Made by a program: the position numbers and the translations under genes. This document shows positions 1 to 11,652 of a DNA stretch of 64,000 nucleotides, piece after piece; position 1 is the first letter of the stretch, and every line of letters starts with the position of its first letter. The notes below the pieces were generated by a model, which worked only from the letters and a program-made list of their open reading frames with translations, was not told the origin of the DNA and did not search any database. Source of the DNA: Anthostomella pinea (taxonomy: Eukaryota > Ascomycota > Sordariomycetes > Xylariales > Xylariaceae); NCBI GenBank assembly GCA_963556695.1, contig CAUWAG010000010.1, forward strand, positions 5,518,001 through 5,582,000, given 5' to 3'.

Positions 1-219
1 GTGTAGCGGTCGCCATATTCGGCCGTGGTGACGGGGGCTTTGGATTTGAGGACGGAATAGATGCCGCCGACTGGGAGATAGGGTGGTCAGCGTAGTTCTT
101 GTGGTTCTATGAGCACAGGGCATACCTCGATGGGCGACCTCTGTAGCGATCTCGAAGAGAATGTGGTTCTTGACCTCGCGAGGAGCTCTATCTCCATTTT
201 CGGTAGCTTCGCTGGCCAT
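1..219 (-). CDS. gsy1: Glycogen synthase, 5' end (partial; runs off the window)
   Basis: Glycogen synthase (GT3 family, cytosolic) extends alpha-1,4-glucan chains from UDP-glucose. Only the first two exons are here. Exon 1 is 219..126 and exon 2 runs from 70 to the window edge. The 55-bp intron (125..71, GTATG..CAG) splits a Val codon. The translation begins MASEATENGDRAPREVKNH, then ILFEIATEVAHR, VGGIYSVLKSKAP and EYGDRY. The block HxLFExATEVAxRVGGIYSVLKSKAP is the hallmark N-terminus of fungal and animal glycogen synthases, including the glycine-rich donor-binding loop. The ATG chosen is the one giving the usual short N-terminus. All later exons, including the catalytic C-terminal half and regulatory sites, lie outside the window. 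Identification is firm despite only about 55 residues being visible. Confidence 0.88.
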   Translation of the reverse strand, partial: MASEATENGDRAPREVKNHILFEIATEVAHRGMPCAHRTTRTTLTTLSPSRRHLFRPQIQSPRHHGRIWRPLH

Positions 220-1856
220 GGCTCGGACGGAAAACTGGAGAAAGGAGAGCAGGAGGAGCAAGAGGAGCAATGATGGACCGACGGACGGAGGTAGGTAGAA
301 TAAAATCAAAATAAAAAAGAGCTGCAGCTAGGTAGGTAGCAGGATTGGGCTAATGCTAGATTAGAGTATCAATGTCTTGGACAGTTGTCACTTGTCTCAC
401 ACACAGAGATCCCGAGGCTGCGTCTGAATAAGAGCTCACTTCGGACGAGACCTGCAGAAGCGTGGTGGAGGCGACGTACAGAAGACCCAGCCAGAGTTAG
501 GATAGGGGATTATATAGGACAATCGAGAGTGCAAATGGGAAGGGCTGGGCAGGCGGTCGCAGGGCCAGTCAATTGAGTTTACCGACGACGGGAGGTAATA
601 AATTGGAAGGGAGAAGGAGGAATGACTTTGCGAAATGGGACTCTGCGCGACAACAACATCCCATCGGCCCCATCCACAGCATGGAGGCTTGAGCTCCAGA
701 CCCCAGAGTCAGACCAGTGACCGCCCGCACAGTCCCCACCTCCAGCTGGTCTAGGAGTGGGGTATAGCTCGTACCGTGTGGAATATTGACCGTACCGTGT
801 GGGAGCATACTGAGATCACTGTGCTGAGATTGTGAGATCAATTGTACAGCCTCGAGGAGCCGTCCAAGCGCTGGAAACAATAAACCGAAAAGAGCTCTAT
901 TCCCTCCTAGAGACAGTCGCTTAATCCAGCAGTCATCACGCAACGCAAGCATTTGAAAATATACGAAAATAGTAGTCATATTAAGTGGCGTTAACTTATT
1001 ATGTCTATGATTTTACGTCCCTTTTTTTTTCATGCTTTGGTCGGCTTACATGTATGAATTACAGCCGCCCAAGGTTGCATGAGTTCCTTGTTACTAGCAA
1101 AGAGTCCGCAACACTAATATTTTTGTATAAGAGGCTATTCGACTGCATTAGCAGCCTTGGATCTGACGAGCGGTGAGAAGTTCCTCCATGGAATCTTGCG
1201 ACGCGACGGTCTGGGTGGATTTTGGCTGAATATGGGCTTGATACATGAAGTCTTTCCAGACTCTTGAAGGGCCGTTGCGCCGTTGAACTCGCATTGCAGG
1301 TACCACGCATGGATCGTGTTGAGATGGGATAGGTCATTTGCTATACCCAACAAAATCTTTGATCATGTAACCACGCTCGGTTTTTCTGTGCCTGGCAGAT
1401 TATTTTAGGAAATGACTGACGGTGCAGAGTCCTCCGTTGACGGGTCCCAGGGAATCCTCCCACGATTTTGCTATGACTTCCTACCACCACCATCTACAGG
1501 CATATTGTTCCTCATGACGAGCTTCGCAGAAGCTTGTTGTTTATCATGGGAGTCCCGACCTCCGACGCCTTTCATGATGGAAACTATTTTGAATAGACAA
1601 CGGAGTCGGGAGTATTCCTCGTCATGCACCGTAGTCAATCACTGTCGCCGTAATTGCCCATCCACTCCACGCCAGCAGACCCTCAACGATCCTTCGCCCT
1701 CATCAGCCAACTCACAAACATGTTATTTTTAATTATAGTACAGAGTATCATGACGGTGGGCCATTGGCGGTTTCATCGATCTGAAGCCTTCTCAAGCGGC
1801 CCGGACGGCACGTCATCGTCGACCCCTTCGATATGACCAAGTGCAGTGGAACGTGA
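220..1856. other. Intergenic region between glycogen synthase and the secreted-protein gene
   Basis: About 1.6 kb shared by two divergently transcribed genes. It contains only short overlapping reading frames with no recognisable protein similarity. Purine-rich stretches near 230-330 probably belong to the glycogen synthase leader. No RNA gene or repeat was recognised. Confidence 0.5.
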
Positions 1857-1863
1857 TATAAAG
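1857..1863 (+). promoter_or_regulatory. Candidate TATA box for the secreted-protein gene
   Basis: TATAAAG lies about 144 bp upstream of the ATG at 2007, a usual TATA position for a fungal gene with a leader of about 100 nt. Downstream, the leader carries three copies of ATCACGAA (about 1914-1965), possibly a leader motif. Assigned by sequence match only. Confidence 0.45.
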
Positions 1864-2006
1864 GCGTACTTGATGCCCAGCTCAGGACAGGGAGGTAAGT
1901 CGTCAGTCAGTCCATCACGAAGCTCCCCATCATCACGAACTCCCACCGCAAAGTATCACGAAGCGCTATCCCATAGCATCACCACCAAGCATTCCAAACC
2001 ACCAAA

Positions 2007-2540
2007 ATGCATTTCCCCACCAGCCGGGCCCTCCTCACAACCCTCCTCTTCGGAGCCGCCGCCACCACCACGCAAGCCCACGAACTCAAAGCCACGCACT
2101 TCACCGACAACCCGGCCGACCCGACCGACGACACCAGCACCTGCGGCGGCGACATCATCGGCGCCCCGGCCGGCGAGTTCACGGTGCAGGTCAGCGGCGA
2201 CGGCACGACCCTGAGCGACTGCCAGACGCTAGGCCAGGACGCCAAGTGCGCGCTCTGGCAGCGCGTCAGCGACAACGTCGACGGCCTCACGCTGTGCGAC
2301 ATGATTGTGTACAGCGACGACGCCTGCGTGGACCAGTACTCGGGCGACTTCAGCAACACGAAGGACGTCACGTACCGGCTGAGCCAGGCGACGGCCGTCG
2401 TAAGTGGGTCTAATCAGGCGACGACGTGGAAGTCGTTCAATTTCAAGTGCGGTGACGGCGGGTTCCCGGCCGTGAATTCTTCGGCGGCTGTGACGGCGAG
2501 GGCGGAGGCTACGGCGACTCCGTGGCATTTCTGGGCTTGA
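2007..2540 (+). CDS. Small secreted cysteine-containing protein (possible effector-like)
   Basis: A single-exon 177-aa protein that I do not recognise as a named family. Residues 1 to about 25 form a classical signal peptide: a basic start (MHFPTSR), a hydrophobic core (ALLTTLLFGAAA) and a small-residue cleavage site before HELKATHF. The mature part is acidic and has six cysteines, in CGG, DCQ, KCALW, LCDM, ACVDQ and KCGDG contexts, an even number compatible with three disulfides. There are no membrane segments after the signal peptide and no catalytic motif that I can name. The C-terminal about 25 residues are Ala/Thr-rich and of low complexity. The codon usage is strongly GC-rich at third positions, like a well-expressed gene. 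Secretion is well supported; the function (effector, wall or surface protein) is open. Confidence 0.75.
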   Translation: MHFPTSRALLTTLLFGAAATTTQAHELKATHFTDNPADPTDDTSTCGGDIIGAPAGEFTVQVSGDGTTLSDCQTLGQDAKCALWQRVSDNVDGLTLCDMIVYSDDACVDQYSGDFSNTKDVTYRLSQATAVVSGSNQATTWKSFNFKCGDGGFPAVNSSAAVTARAEATATPWHFWA

Positions 2541-4139
2541 AGGAGGGTTGGGCTTGGAGGATGATATCTACCTAGGGGGCGTCAGTTGACGGAGGGAGAG
2601 CTGCTGGTCTTGGTCCTGGTCCTGGATGAACGGGACGGAAACTCGCGGTCTGCTGGACAGACATGGATATATGGATATTATTTGGTTGGTGATGTTTCGA
2701 AGATGTATTAGTCAGAATCGTGTCAACTATATCACCGTTCCAGCTCCGCGGTACCCCTTAAGGCACGACTCTTGAGGTGGAAAACGTGGCGAGCTTGCCT
2801 TGGTTCACGTGGGGAGCTGACGATCTCAGCTAGACCTTACCAATTACCTATTCTCTGTGGGAAAGTATTTGACCTGTGTTGGTGATCGACAGTCCGTTTA
2901 ATTGATCTTGGTTACTCATCATCCCCCAGTGGAATGGACAACTTCAATGTTGTCCGTCAGGTACGAGGTCCGGTCTTTTACATCTCCCCCTTTCTGTACA
3001 GTGGTACAGTACGACGACCGGCGCATACCTGGCCACCGCACCCTTGCAACCTGCAGTACCAGGTAGCCCTCGTACAGTACGAACGTCGTCGAATGTGCGC
3101 ATGTAGACATTTCCCATTCTTCCATTCCATTTCTCGTTCAAATGACGTCTGGTGGTAGTAATGTGTTGCTGCACCGACGACCCAAGATTCCGGGCAATAA
3201 TGGAGCCTAGCACGCGGCAATCTCGCTTGCGCCTTGCAAGTTGCCTCTCGCCCTCACTGATTACGTCTTCATCTGTTTGAGGTAGATATCTCCCAATTGT
3301 CCCGTCTGATAGTAGGTAATTGGCGGCTGTGGACAGACGAATGGATGTCGATGTATTTGACAACACCATGCCGTTAGCGGTTGCGCGTGAGAGCTTCACG
3401 TCCACCTGTGCACGTTCCCCGCATCTACTTTAGACAGTGCTGTGTACTGTAGACGGCGCGTGACGGTGATGAGACGAAACCCCACACCTCTCCCCGCCGG
3501 AGGCTGGAGCGAGTGGACTTGATGGGGTTCATGGCCCCAGCTCTACCACAGTAGTGCCATGAACCCAGTCAGAATGACGACATTCAGCGTGAGCTCGACA
3601 GCTCAAAACCTCAAGTTAGGTACCCATCGGGTTTGAGATACCGGTAGCCTGACCGTTAGGTATGCATGCTACGAATACGCCTCCACGTTCCACGTGTACG
3701 CCCGCACCTTAGGCACATCTCCCCCCCCCTAATAGTAACTACACACAACGGATGAGCCAAGCAAGTATGACTCTGGCCGAGCAAGTAATTGCTACGTGCA
3801 TATATTGAGGGTATTCCAAAAGCCGCGCCGCCTGCCATGCCACCCACCCAGTTGGTACCTCGGTCATCGAGGTATCCATCCATCCATCTATGTATCTCGA
3901 CAAGACACTGGAACAACACTGCACTTTCAAGTCCTGAACGCCGGCCCCAATGCACACATCACCCGCCCTTCAGATCCCCTGGACCTTTCTGTACGACGGC
4001 GGTTTCATTGTTCTCCTAATCAACTTTCCCGCATACGGTGGGATCAGAGATATCGAGCTGATGGCCAGTACTCGCCACAAGAAGCCCCTTTAAAAACATT
4101 AGCACAAACACTGCATGGGTCCATACTGCCACGGGAAGC
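2541..4139. other. Intergenic region without a supported gene
   Basis: About 1.6 kb between the convergent secreted-protein and flippase genes. Several short frames overlap on both strands (for example around 2944-3405), but none has coding-like composition, a splice-consistent structure or recognisable similarity. Nothing else is seen apart from a short C run at 3721-3728. Confidence 0.5.
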
Positions 4140-7100
4140 TTACCAGCTCAGGAGGAAGTCAAGGTCAAAGTAGCCCCCGAGGAACGGCATCGATCCTACG
4201 TAGAACAGGAACGTCCCGACGATGCACACGATCATGACCGGATGCCACGTCGTGACCTCGATGGCCACCATGAGCAGCTCGTTCAGCACCAGTACCGTGT
4301 AGCTGACCGCCACCATCCGAGGGCCGTCTACCTCCGTCAGGATCTGCGACAGCCCTTGTATCATCCCGCCCTGGTATATCGAGACGAACACCCAGACGAA
4401 GAAGGTGCGGTACGACAGGGAGCGCCCCGAGGTCAGCTCCTTGTACAGCTCGGGGTACATATTGGCCAGGTTCTCGTCGACGTCCTTGTCCAGAACCAGG
4501 GACAGCACCGGTGCTGCCGTGTAGATGGTGGCATACCCAACTAGAAGCCAATCCTGCGTGTGGTCAGCAAAACAAGTATTTGTATGGGTTTGGGGATTGT
4601 ACCTTGTAGAGACCCTCGGGTTCAAACTTGATGGCAATGCTATACATGGTCTGGCACACAGCAATGATGAGCCCACGGTGGATGACAAACTGCGCCAACT
4701 TGGCGCTTCGCTTGTAACTGTTCCGCCCGTGCCAGACCAGGAGCTTGGTGAGGTGGCAGAATTGCTCGATGGAGAAATCCGCCGCAAGGCTGGCCTGTCG
4801 TCCCTCCTTGCCCACAATACCGACACCCACATCGGCAGCCTGGATCATGGACACGTCATTGCCACCATCGCCAATGCAGCACACTCGCTTCTTCGTAAAC
4901 TCCTTGATCAACTTGGCCACGTCGGCCTTCTGCGTCGGTGAACAGCGGCAGGCCACGACCGTTGGCAGCCTTACCGCCACCGAGATGAATTCGACGCCAA
5001 AGTGCGTCAGGAACAGCGTCAGACTCTCGCCGTCGATGAGCAGGCAGGAGTCTGTCTTGCTTCGAAGGAAGTCGAGATGATCCTGGGCGTTGTCCTTGCG
5101 CTTGAGTTTGGCGACCGTGTAGATAAATTGTCCACGTGCCACCAGCTTGGAACTGACCGCCACGCATCGAGCGGTCTCTACCTTGTCACCCGTCAACATC
5201 CAGATCTTGATGCCGGCATTGCGCAAAAGCTCTAGTGACGGTTTCACGTCCCTTTGTAGCTTGTCTTCCACGCCAGTCACGCCCAGTAGTTCCAGGTCGC
5301 GTTCAAGCGTCTGCGCAATCACTCGCTGCATGCCGGCATCGCGACCAGTGATAGCCAAAGAAGCCTCCTGATAGTTTCTGGAGAACTCCCGGTACTGTTC
5401 GACGGACAACTTCTTGCGACCGACAACCAACGTCCTCAACCCCTCCCGTGCCATGTTGGCTGTCTCCTCGTCAAGCCAGTCGTTTGACGCCACAATAGAT
5501 CCCATGACCGTGTCAGCACCTTTCTGGTAGAACCAAATCTCACCAGCATCAAGCTCCGGTGGCGTTGCCTGCGCCTGCTCACAAAACTGCACAATGATAC
5601 CCATGCGTTTTCCATCCGAGGTAAAGGGAAAGACGTCCAATATTCGGACCTGCACTACCGTCTTTCCGGTCTCGGTCGACTCGAGTGACATGCCTCTTCG
5701 GTCTCGATGAGCAAGGCGAAGACCGACAAGCTCGGTCCACCGCACGATGGCTATCTCGTCGGGAGACGAAGCTTGGTATGACGTGACAGTCTGGCCATCC
5801 TCTTCCTCCACAGTAGGTGTCACGTTGTGGCAGAGCGCTAGCGCCAAGATGACGTCTCGGACCCTGGAACCAATCTCGCGCCGGGTCCGCGTCGCCGTCA
5901 CGCCAGCAGTGGTGTTGTACGTCGATGACGGGGTGACGAGCGCCTTGTCGCTCAGCGCCCCGACAAACCCATGCCGCACATAGGCCGCGACTTCGTCCAT
6001 CGCATCGTTGGCATATGACACGGTGCCAACATGGATCTTCTTCATCTCCATCTCATTCTGCGTGAGAGTGCCCGTCTTGTCACTGAGTAGATACTCAATG
6101 CGGCCGAGGTCTTCGGGAATGGTGCTGGTCCGCACCACGGCACCCGGTATGCCCGGGTCGCGTTGAATAAACCATGAGTAGACGCTCTTCCCCATGTCCA
6201 GATTAACCCGAAGACTAATGGGCACAATGGTCGAGAACAGCACCAGAAAACGCATGATCTTGACGTACCAGACGTTGCCTTCTGTGTTGCTGAACCCCTC
6301 CAGGGCAACGAGGATGATAGACAGGGCGAGTGTCAAGGCACATAGGATTTTGGTCAGGGAGTTGATCTCGTATTCTAACAGCCCAGTCTTGGACCGGGAC
6401 GGTGAGGTTGAAAGCGCAGACCTGGTCTGTGGTCCAGTGTAAACGATGACGGCCATGGTATTGGCTTGGGATGCAATGACCGTATTTGCCCAGGCAGTGT
6501 TGTCGATGGATAATGGAGCAGTGTTGCCTCGATCCCCCGAGTCCCCTTCTTCCGGTTGATAGTTGAGCGCATCTAGTTTTGTGGACATCAACTCGACTGT
6601 GCCGATGAACTCGTTGACCTTCTTGTCTGGTTTTCCGCCTGTAACTCTGATACGGACAAACTCTTCGAGTGGAAGTGACTGGGTTAGAGCAGAGGCAAGG
6701 CGGAGCTTCCAGTCCGTCTCGCCATCAAGCTGATCTGTTCTGATAAAAGTTTCGCCAGATGAGCTCCCTTCGATAGCCTGCGGTCCGCTCAGGTCGCCCT
6801 CCATGCCTTTCCCCGTCAACGACCCATCCTGGTCGACAATATTTCCACCCTCTTCGAAGGGGTCGACCAGCAATGACTCCGAATCCGACTCTGATGCCTG
6901 GTCGTGCCCCTGTGTGCTTTCAGGAGTCGAGCACTTCAGTATAACAACATCTGCCGGTACCCGTTGACCCTTGCTGAGCTTCAGAACATCGCCAACCTTT
7001 AGGTCTCGAGATTTCCGGCTGATCTCTTTCACGTGGGAGGAGGGTTGATTCAGACCGCCGCTCTCAGCTTGCTCTTCCTCCTCTTGGATGTCCGACAAGC

Positions 7101-8040
7101 GATCCCGTTGGGTCAAAGGGCGCCGCTGGCCTTTCCGCATTGAGGAAGACTTGAGTTTGCGTCCCGAACGGGATGTGGTACTCTGCTGTCCGGGTTCGTC
7201 GAAGTGCAGAACGGTGTATTCCTCCGCATTTGCTTCGTTGTCCCTTCGACGCCGCTCGATATCGTCGTACGCCTCCTTGCCCATGGTAATAACCAAGACG
7301 AAAGCCAGCGGGGCAACGTAAGTACTCAGATAACCAATCCGCAGGGCGGGAATAGCTTGCGATAGTGCTACTAGTAGAAAGTACATGTTGAAGAAGAACG
7401 AGAATTCGTTGTATAGTGTGACAGGAAGAAAGGTAAAGGCCGTGTACTTGGCGTTCGAGACGAGGTTCGGCGGGTAGCGGGTTGACTGTGACGAGCCAAC
7501 AGCCATAGATCTGGAACTCGAAGGATCGTCCTCCTCTCTGTCGACGGCATCTTCGCCATCTTGGCGAGTTGAACTCGTATTTGACATGAAGCTGGGAAGC
7601 CTCAGCGATGAACCAAGCTTGCCTAGGTTATGGAGTTTGTCATTGGCGGAGGAGCGCCTTCTCGCGCGAGAGCCATGCTCGTCCAAGAGAGGAGCATCAT
7701 CGCCGGCGTTTGCGCTTCCGTCGGAATAGCGTTGCCCCTGTGCGTCGTCGTCGTCTAGCAAGGCCATGGCGTCGTCGTCCCCTTCCCTACCACGGCCAAG
7801 CTCGCCATAGCCGCGACTGCGATTTCCAGGCCGTCTCAGACCACCCATACGAAGGTTCCGCAAGGCGATGCGCGGGGCTCGCTGTTCAAGGTTCGAGCCG
7901 TGTCCCCGCGGGCTGGACCTATGGGCGTGGGAGGCAGTCGTGGGGTCGAGTTCCTGGAGGTCTAGGTCGGCATCGGAGTCGGAATCGAGCTCGGGAGAAT
8001 CGGGCGGTTCAGTCGGACGGTAGGGAGTGGTGGAAGGCAT
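4140..8040 (-). CDS. NEO1: P4-type ATPase, Neo1/ATP9-type phospholipid flippase
   Basis: A P4-ATPase that moves aminophospholipids to the cytosolic leaflet of Golgi/endosomal membranes. Exon 1 is 8040..4603; a 49-bp intron (4602..4554) precedes exon 2 (4553..4140), giving about 1,283 aa. Visible motifs in order are: an acidic Ser-rich N-terminus (1-180); the first transmembrane hairpin around FFFNMYFLLVALSQ; the actuator-loop DGETDWKLR (about 440), the P4 form of the TGES loop; PISL in TM4 (about 605); the phosphorylation motif DKTGTLTQNEM (Asp about 652); SSPDEIAIV; the hinge motif GDGGNDVSMI (about 1055); and C-terminal membrane spans completed by exon 2 (ending PFLGGYFDLDFLLSW). The short N-terminal region and DGETDWKLR favour the Neo1 class, which needs no Cdc50 partner, over the Drs2/Dnf class. 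The nucleotide-binding domain and the linker after TM2 carry extra Ser/charged insertions, making it somewhat longer than yeast Neo1. Confidence 0.93.
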
Positions 8041-9109
8041 TCCCGTATAGGGGTCATGCCCCTGGATTCAGATGTAATAGTCGTAGCTGCGGCTGCCCTC
8101 AGGGTGCAGAAGGCACGTATATGTAGGAATAATAACTGGCGCAGGTGCAGCGAAACGGCTTTGTACGTCACCGTTCTAGTTCACGGCGTGTCGCGCGAAG
8201 GTGATTGCTGATTGCTGATTGTAGAATCAAGGGCTCGTAAGTTGAAAGAGACAAAAGAAACGGCAACGAGTTTCGACAGTTGACTTTGTGGTAAAGGTGG
8301 CTATATGGCGAGGTCGTATGCAGATGTATTGTACATTGAATACCTTACGTTTAGGTAAGGTACCAGGCTACGACGCAGGTGATCATTAAGGGTCTCCGGG
8401 AATACGCAAGGGCCACGTTTGTGGCTGGAGCGGCCGGTGCATCGGCATAATTGACGTCGGCATTCACAACATCACCTATCCGCCGATCCGTAGCAACAAC
8501 AACATCGTCGAACAACGGTACCAACTGCGAGTAACAGACACTATCTACCTTTTTCTATAGTCTCGTGCCGTCATCTAGGAAGACCCCGTAGAACAATTCG
8601 CAGAGAGCGCCACGTAACCGCAGGGGTCGCACATCTGACGAGTCTCCGAGATCACGAACGAGCCTGGTGACGACAGACTGCTCTGGGTTTGGTAGCAGTC
8701 TACTGGTGCAATAGATGGGGCATTTGGACTACTGTACATGAGACTCGAGCAAAACCACCCATATGAGGCAGATAAGCCATTGTTCGTCGTGTAAACTCAG
8801 CCAGTGCTCGGAACTTTGGCTCCATGCTGTGCACCACTCGGTGCCCTCCCCTTCTTTGGAGAGGCTGCAGATTCACCTAGGGTATCTACTGACATGTCCC
8901 GATGTGCGCCTGCTCACTCCGGCTGCTTTCGTCTAAGCTCACGGCGACGTTTGGTATGTCCCTTTCTGATCAAATCGTAGAGATATCTGCGCCTGCCCTT
9001 TTTCACCCCAATCCTCCTAAGCAAAGAAATACTGTGTTAGTAAGACCCAGTTGCCAACATCGCTTCCCAACACCAGATCGGATCGGACGTGTGCGTGCCA
9101 CCTCTTTCT
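8041..9109. other. Intergenic region upstream of the flippase gene
   Basis: About 1.07 kb containing the presumptive promoter and leader of the minus-strand flippase gene and the 3' flank of the WD40 gene. A short plus-strand frame (8902..9243) antisense to the end of the WD40 gene has no similarity. A near-palindrome with two GTAAGGTA-like pieces occurs near 8345-8362. No gene is supported. Confidence 0.5.
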
Positions 9110-10703
9110 TTACCTGCCAAGCTCATCCAGCGGGAGGTCCGCCTCGTCCTTGCCGACGATCGAGTTGGCGACCTTCCAGATCTGGAGCATATTGTCCTCA
9201 GCGGCACTGGCAATCAGCCAGGGGTCGTTCAAATTCCAGCTGAAATCAGCGAGGTGGTTTGTATGACCACCATGCATGAACAGCCTAATCAGTGTTAGTT
9301 GATGGACATTGAGTAAGGTTGCTCTACACGACTCACAGCTCTGGAGGTCCGTCCTCCTGGTCATCGGGTTGCTGCTCCTCGCCGACTCGGCTCAGGTCCC
9401 AGAATATTATTCGCCTATCATAGCTGGCGCTGCCGAGGATGCCGGCCTCATGTGGGTGCCACGAAAGCGAAGTCACCGCATCCTGGTGACCCTCGAGGGT
9501 ATGCACCTTTTCCTTGACGTTTCTGAGGTCCCATATGCCTATGGTATTATCCCCAGATGCAGTGGCCACCAACACCTCTGTCGACGGGTTGAAGGCCAGG
9601 GCATTGATGGCATCACTGTGGCCGTTTCTGGCCACCAATGACGCCTGAGAATTCGAAGGTTGTCGCACATCCAGGATCTGCAGGGTCAGGTCATCCGAGA
9701 CACTTCCGATGAAGCTCTTGGAGATCGGGTGGTACTGCACATCGTTTACGACGTGGGCATGGTGCGTGTAGCGGCGTGCGGGGCTGAGAGTATTGCTTCC
9801 GCTCTGCAGCGACTGGAGGTCCCTTTTTGTAAGTTAGCATAAGCTGTTCTCGCCAGGACCGGGGCCATGTCACGTACCAGAGACAGACTGTCTCATCCTC
9901 GCTGCCCGAAGCCAGTGATCCTTGGACGTGGGGACTCCAGTTCAGACCAAAGCCCTCCTTCCTGTGGCCCTTGAGCTCGATTTGAGGATTAAGTCTGCCA
10001 TTAGGCTCGTAGCTGTGCTTGGTTCGGTCGAAAACGAGGATGCGGCCGTCGGTGGCCAAGGTAGCGATTAGATCAGGGTTTTGCGGGCAGTACCGCGCTT
10101 TGTTGACCTCATTGGGGTGGTCAATCTTTTGCACCACGTTCCATTTCATGGCTGTGATATCGCCCGACGCCGATGACTTGCCATAACCGCCGATCTCGCC
10201 GCGGTCTTCATCGTAATCCCGTGCGTTGGGGTGGACCGACTTGGGGATCTCAACCTCGGCGATCTGAAGGTAATTCGGCTTCTCGTCCGAGGTGTGGGTT
10301 CCAATGAGGACTCGGTGGATTCGGCAGTTCTTGCCCTCGGGTTCCTTGACGTCGGGGAACCACTGGACCGTGAGGGTCGGCCAGGGAAGCGCGGTGCTGC
10401 AAGAGGTTGGGATGTTAGCAGGCGAAGCGAGTCATGGCAGTTGGACATCGCGCACCTCAGGATCATATCATAGAGGAATGGTGAGTTCTTCTTCCACGTC
10501 TTGTACTCTGCTATGTTGTCAGTCAATTGCAATCAGCAAAGCAGGCCATGCGATAATTACCCTCGTTTATGACTCTTTGCTCCTCGTCCTCGCCAGGCTC
10601 TTGGCCTGCCATGTCCACTGGTGATCTGTCAGTATACTGTAGTGAACCGATGCGACGCGACAGACTGACTTTCCGTGTCGTCGATCACTGGAGCAGGTGC
10701 CAT
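9110..10703 (-). CDS. HAT2: HAT2/RBBP4-type WD40 histone-binding protein
   Basis: A beta-propeller histone H3/H4 chaperone of the RbAp46/48-Msi1 family, a subunit of the HAT-B acetyltransferase and, for paralogues, of CAF-1 and PRC2. There are six exons: 10703..10670, 10617..10561, 10507..10456, 10396..9878, 9822..9337 and 9284..9110. The introns are 52, 53, 59, 55 and 52 bp, and the protein is 440 aa. The N-terminal helix INEEYKTWKKNSPFLYDM, followed by TALPWPTLTVQWFPD, is the family signature that packs against H4. GEIGGYG, IDHPNEVNKARYCPQNP and repeated GHxxAV..LSWHP..D..I.IWD units mark the WD repeats. The last exon supplies LFMHGGHTNHLADFSWN and a final IWKVA blade. The fit to the family is very good. 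Which fungal paralogue it is (HAT2 or the CAC-3/p55 form) I cannot settle by eye. Confidence 0.9.
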
Positions 10704-11652
10704 GGTCAATGTAGGATGAGACCAGGCACAGGAAATGGCTGAAGGGAGAAGAGATCGTGCGTGCCGCCGACGATACCTCCACACCCAGGTATTTTCGTTG
10801 CTGGTGGTGGAAAAGAGTGATTGAGATGTGAAAGGTGTTGGCAGGTGGATGAGGTGGGCGAGCAAACGCGGTGCGCGTAAAGTGCTTCAAGGTCACGTAC
10901 GTTAGCGCACGCCCTATTAGGCCTAGTCTGCTCGGAGAGGCTAAGGTAGACCCGCAGGTGTCCAGTGCCACGTACCTAGGAGGTACATGTAGTGTCCAAG
11001 TCTCAATTAGCGGGGATATCTGTGGCTGATCTGTGGCTTGCGCGCAGAGCATATGCAGATAGCACATAGAAATAGCAGCGCGGTAGCTGCGTCAGTGTCA
11101 TATTCCGCATATACGGCTAAGTATGTAGATACCCTTCACGATCAACCCCACTATATGTACCTTAGGAAGTGGGCGGGAGCTTGGGCCGCCTCGGCCTCTG
11201 GGAGACTGGGAGTCAGTCGATGATTCCTTGCCGCAAAAAACAGCTCCACCAACCCTCCTCTGAATCACTGCGACGACTGCGACGACTGCGACGACGACGC
11301 GAACATCCCTCGGCCTCCCTCCCCCCCCCCCCCCCCCCCAAACCCCCCCAAACCCCCAAGCTACCACGCCCAAATGTCTTGTCTTGGCCACGTACGGGAC
11401 TATATCTACTGTCTCGCCTGCTTCGTATAGATATTTCAATTCTTGCGTCTTGCGTCCCTGCGTCCTGCGACTTACATCTTTGTTCCTTCTTTCTCCCGAC
11501 CTTCCTTTCTTTGGGAATTTCTTTAAACTGCGTCGCTGACGACAGGTCGCATAACATTTTGACTCCAACCTTTCAGAGCCTCTAGATACCTTGGTTAGGA
11601 TTCGGACTCGAGTTATCTCTACAAAGCCGCCTGCCGCCAGAACACAGCCACC
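10704..11652. promoter_or_regulatory. Divergent promoter region between HAT2-type gene and XRN1
   Basis: About 950 bp shared by two divergent RNA/chromatin housekeeping genes. It contains a CGACTG/GACGAC trinucleotide-like repeat (about 11268-11302) followed by an uninterrupted run of 19 C (11321-11339) and further C tracts to about 11360. These would lie in the XRN1 leader or core promoter. No TATA box was evident. Confidence 0.5.

Noticed and set aside
2944..3405. 153-codon minus-strand frame
   Set aside because: No similarity, overlapping open frames on both strands, no promoter or splice context.
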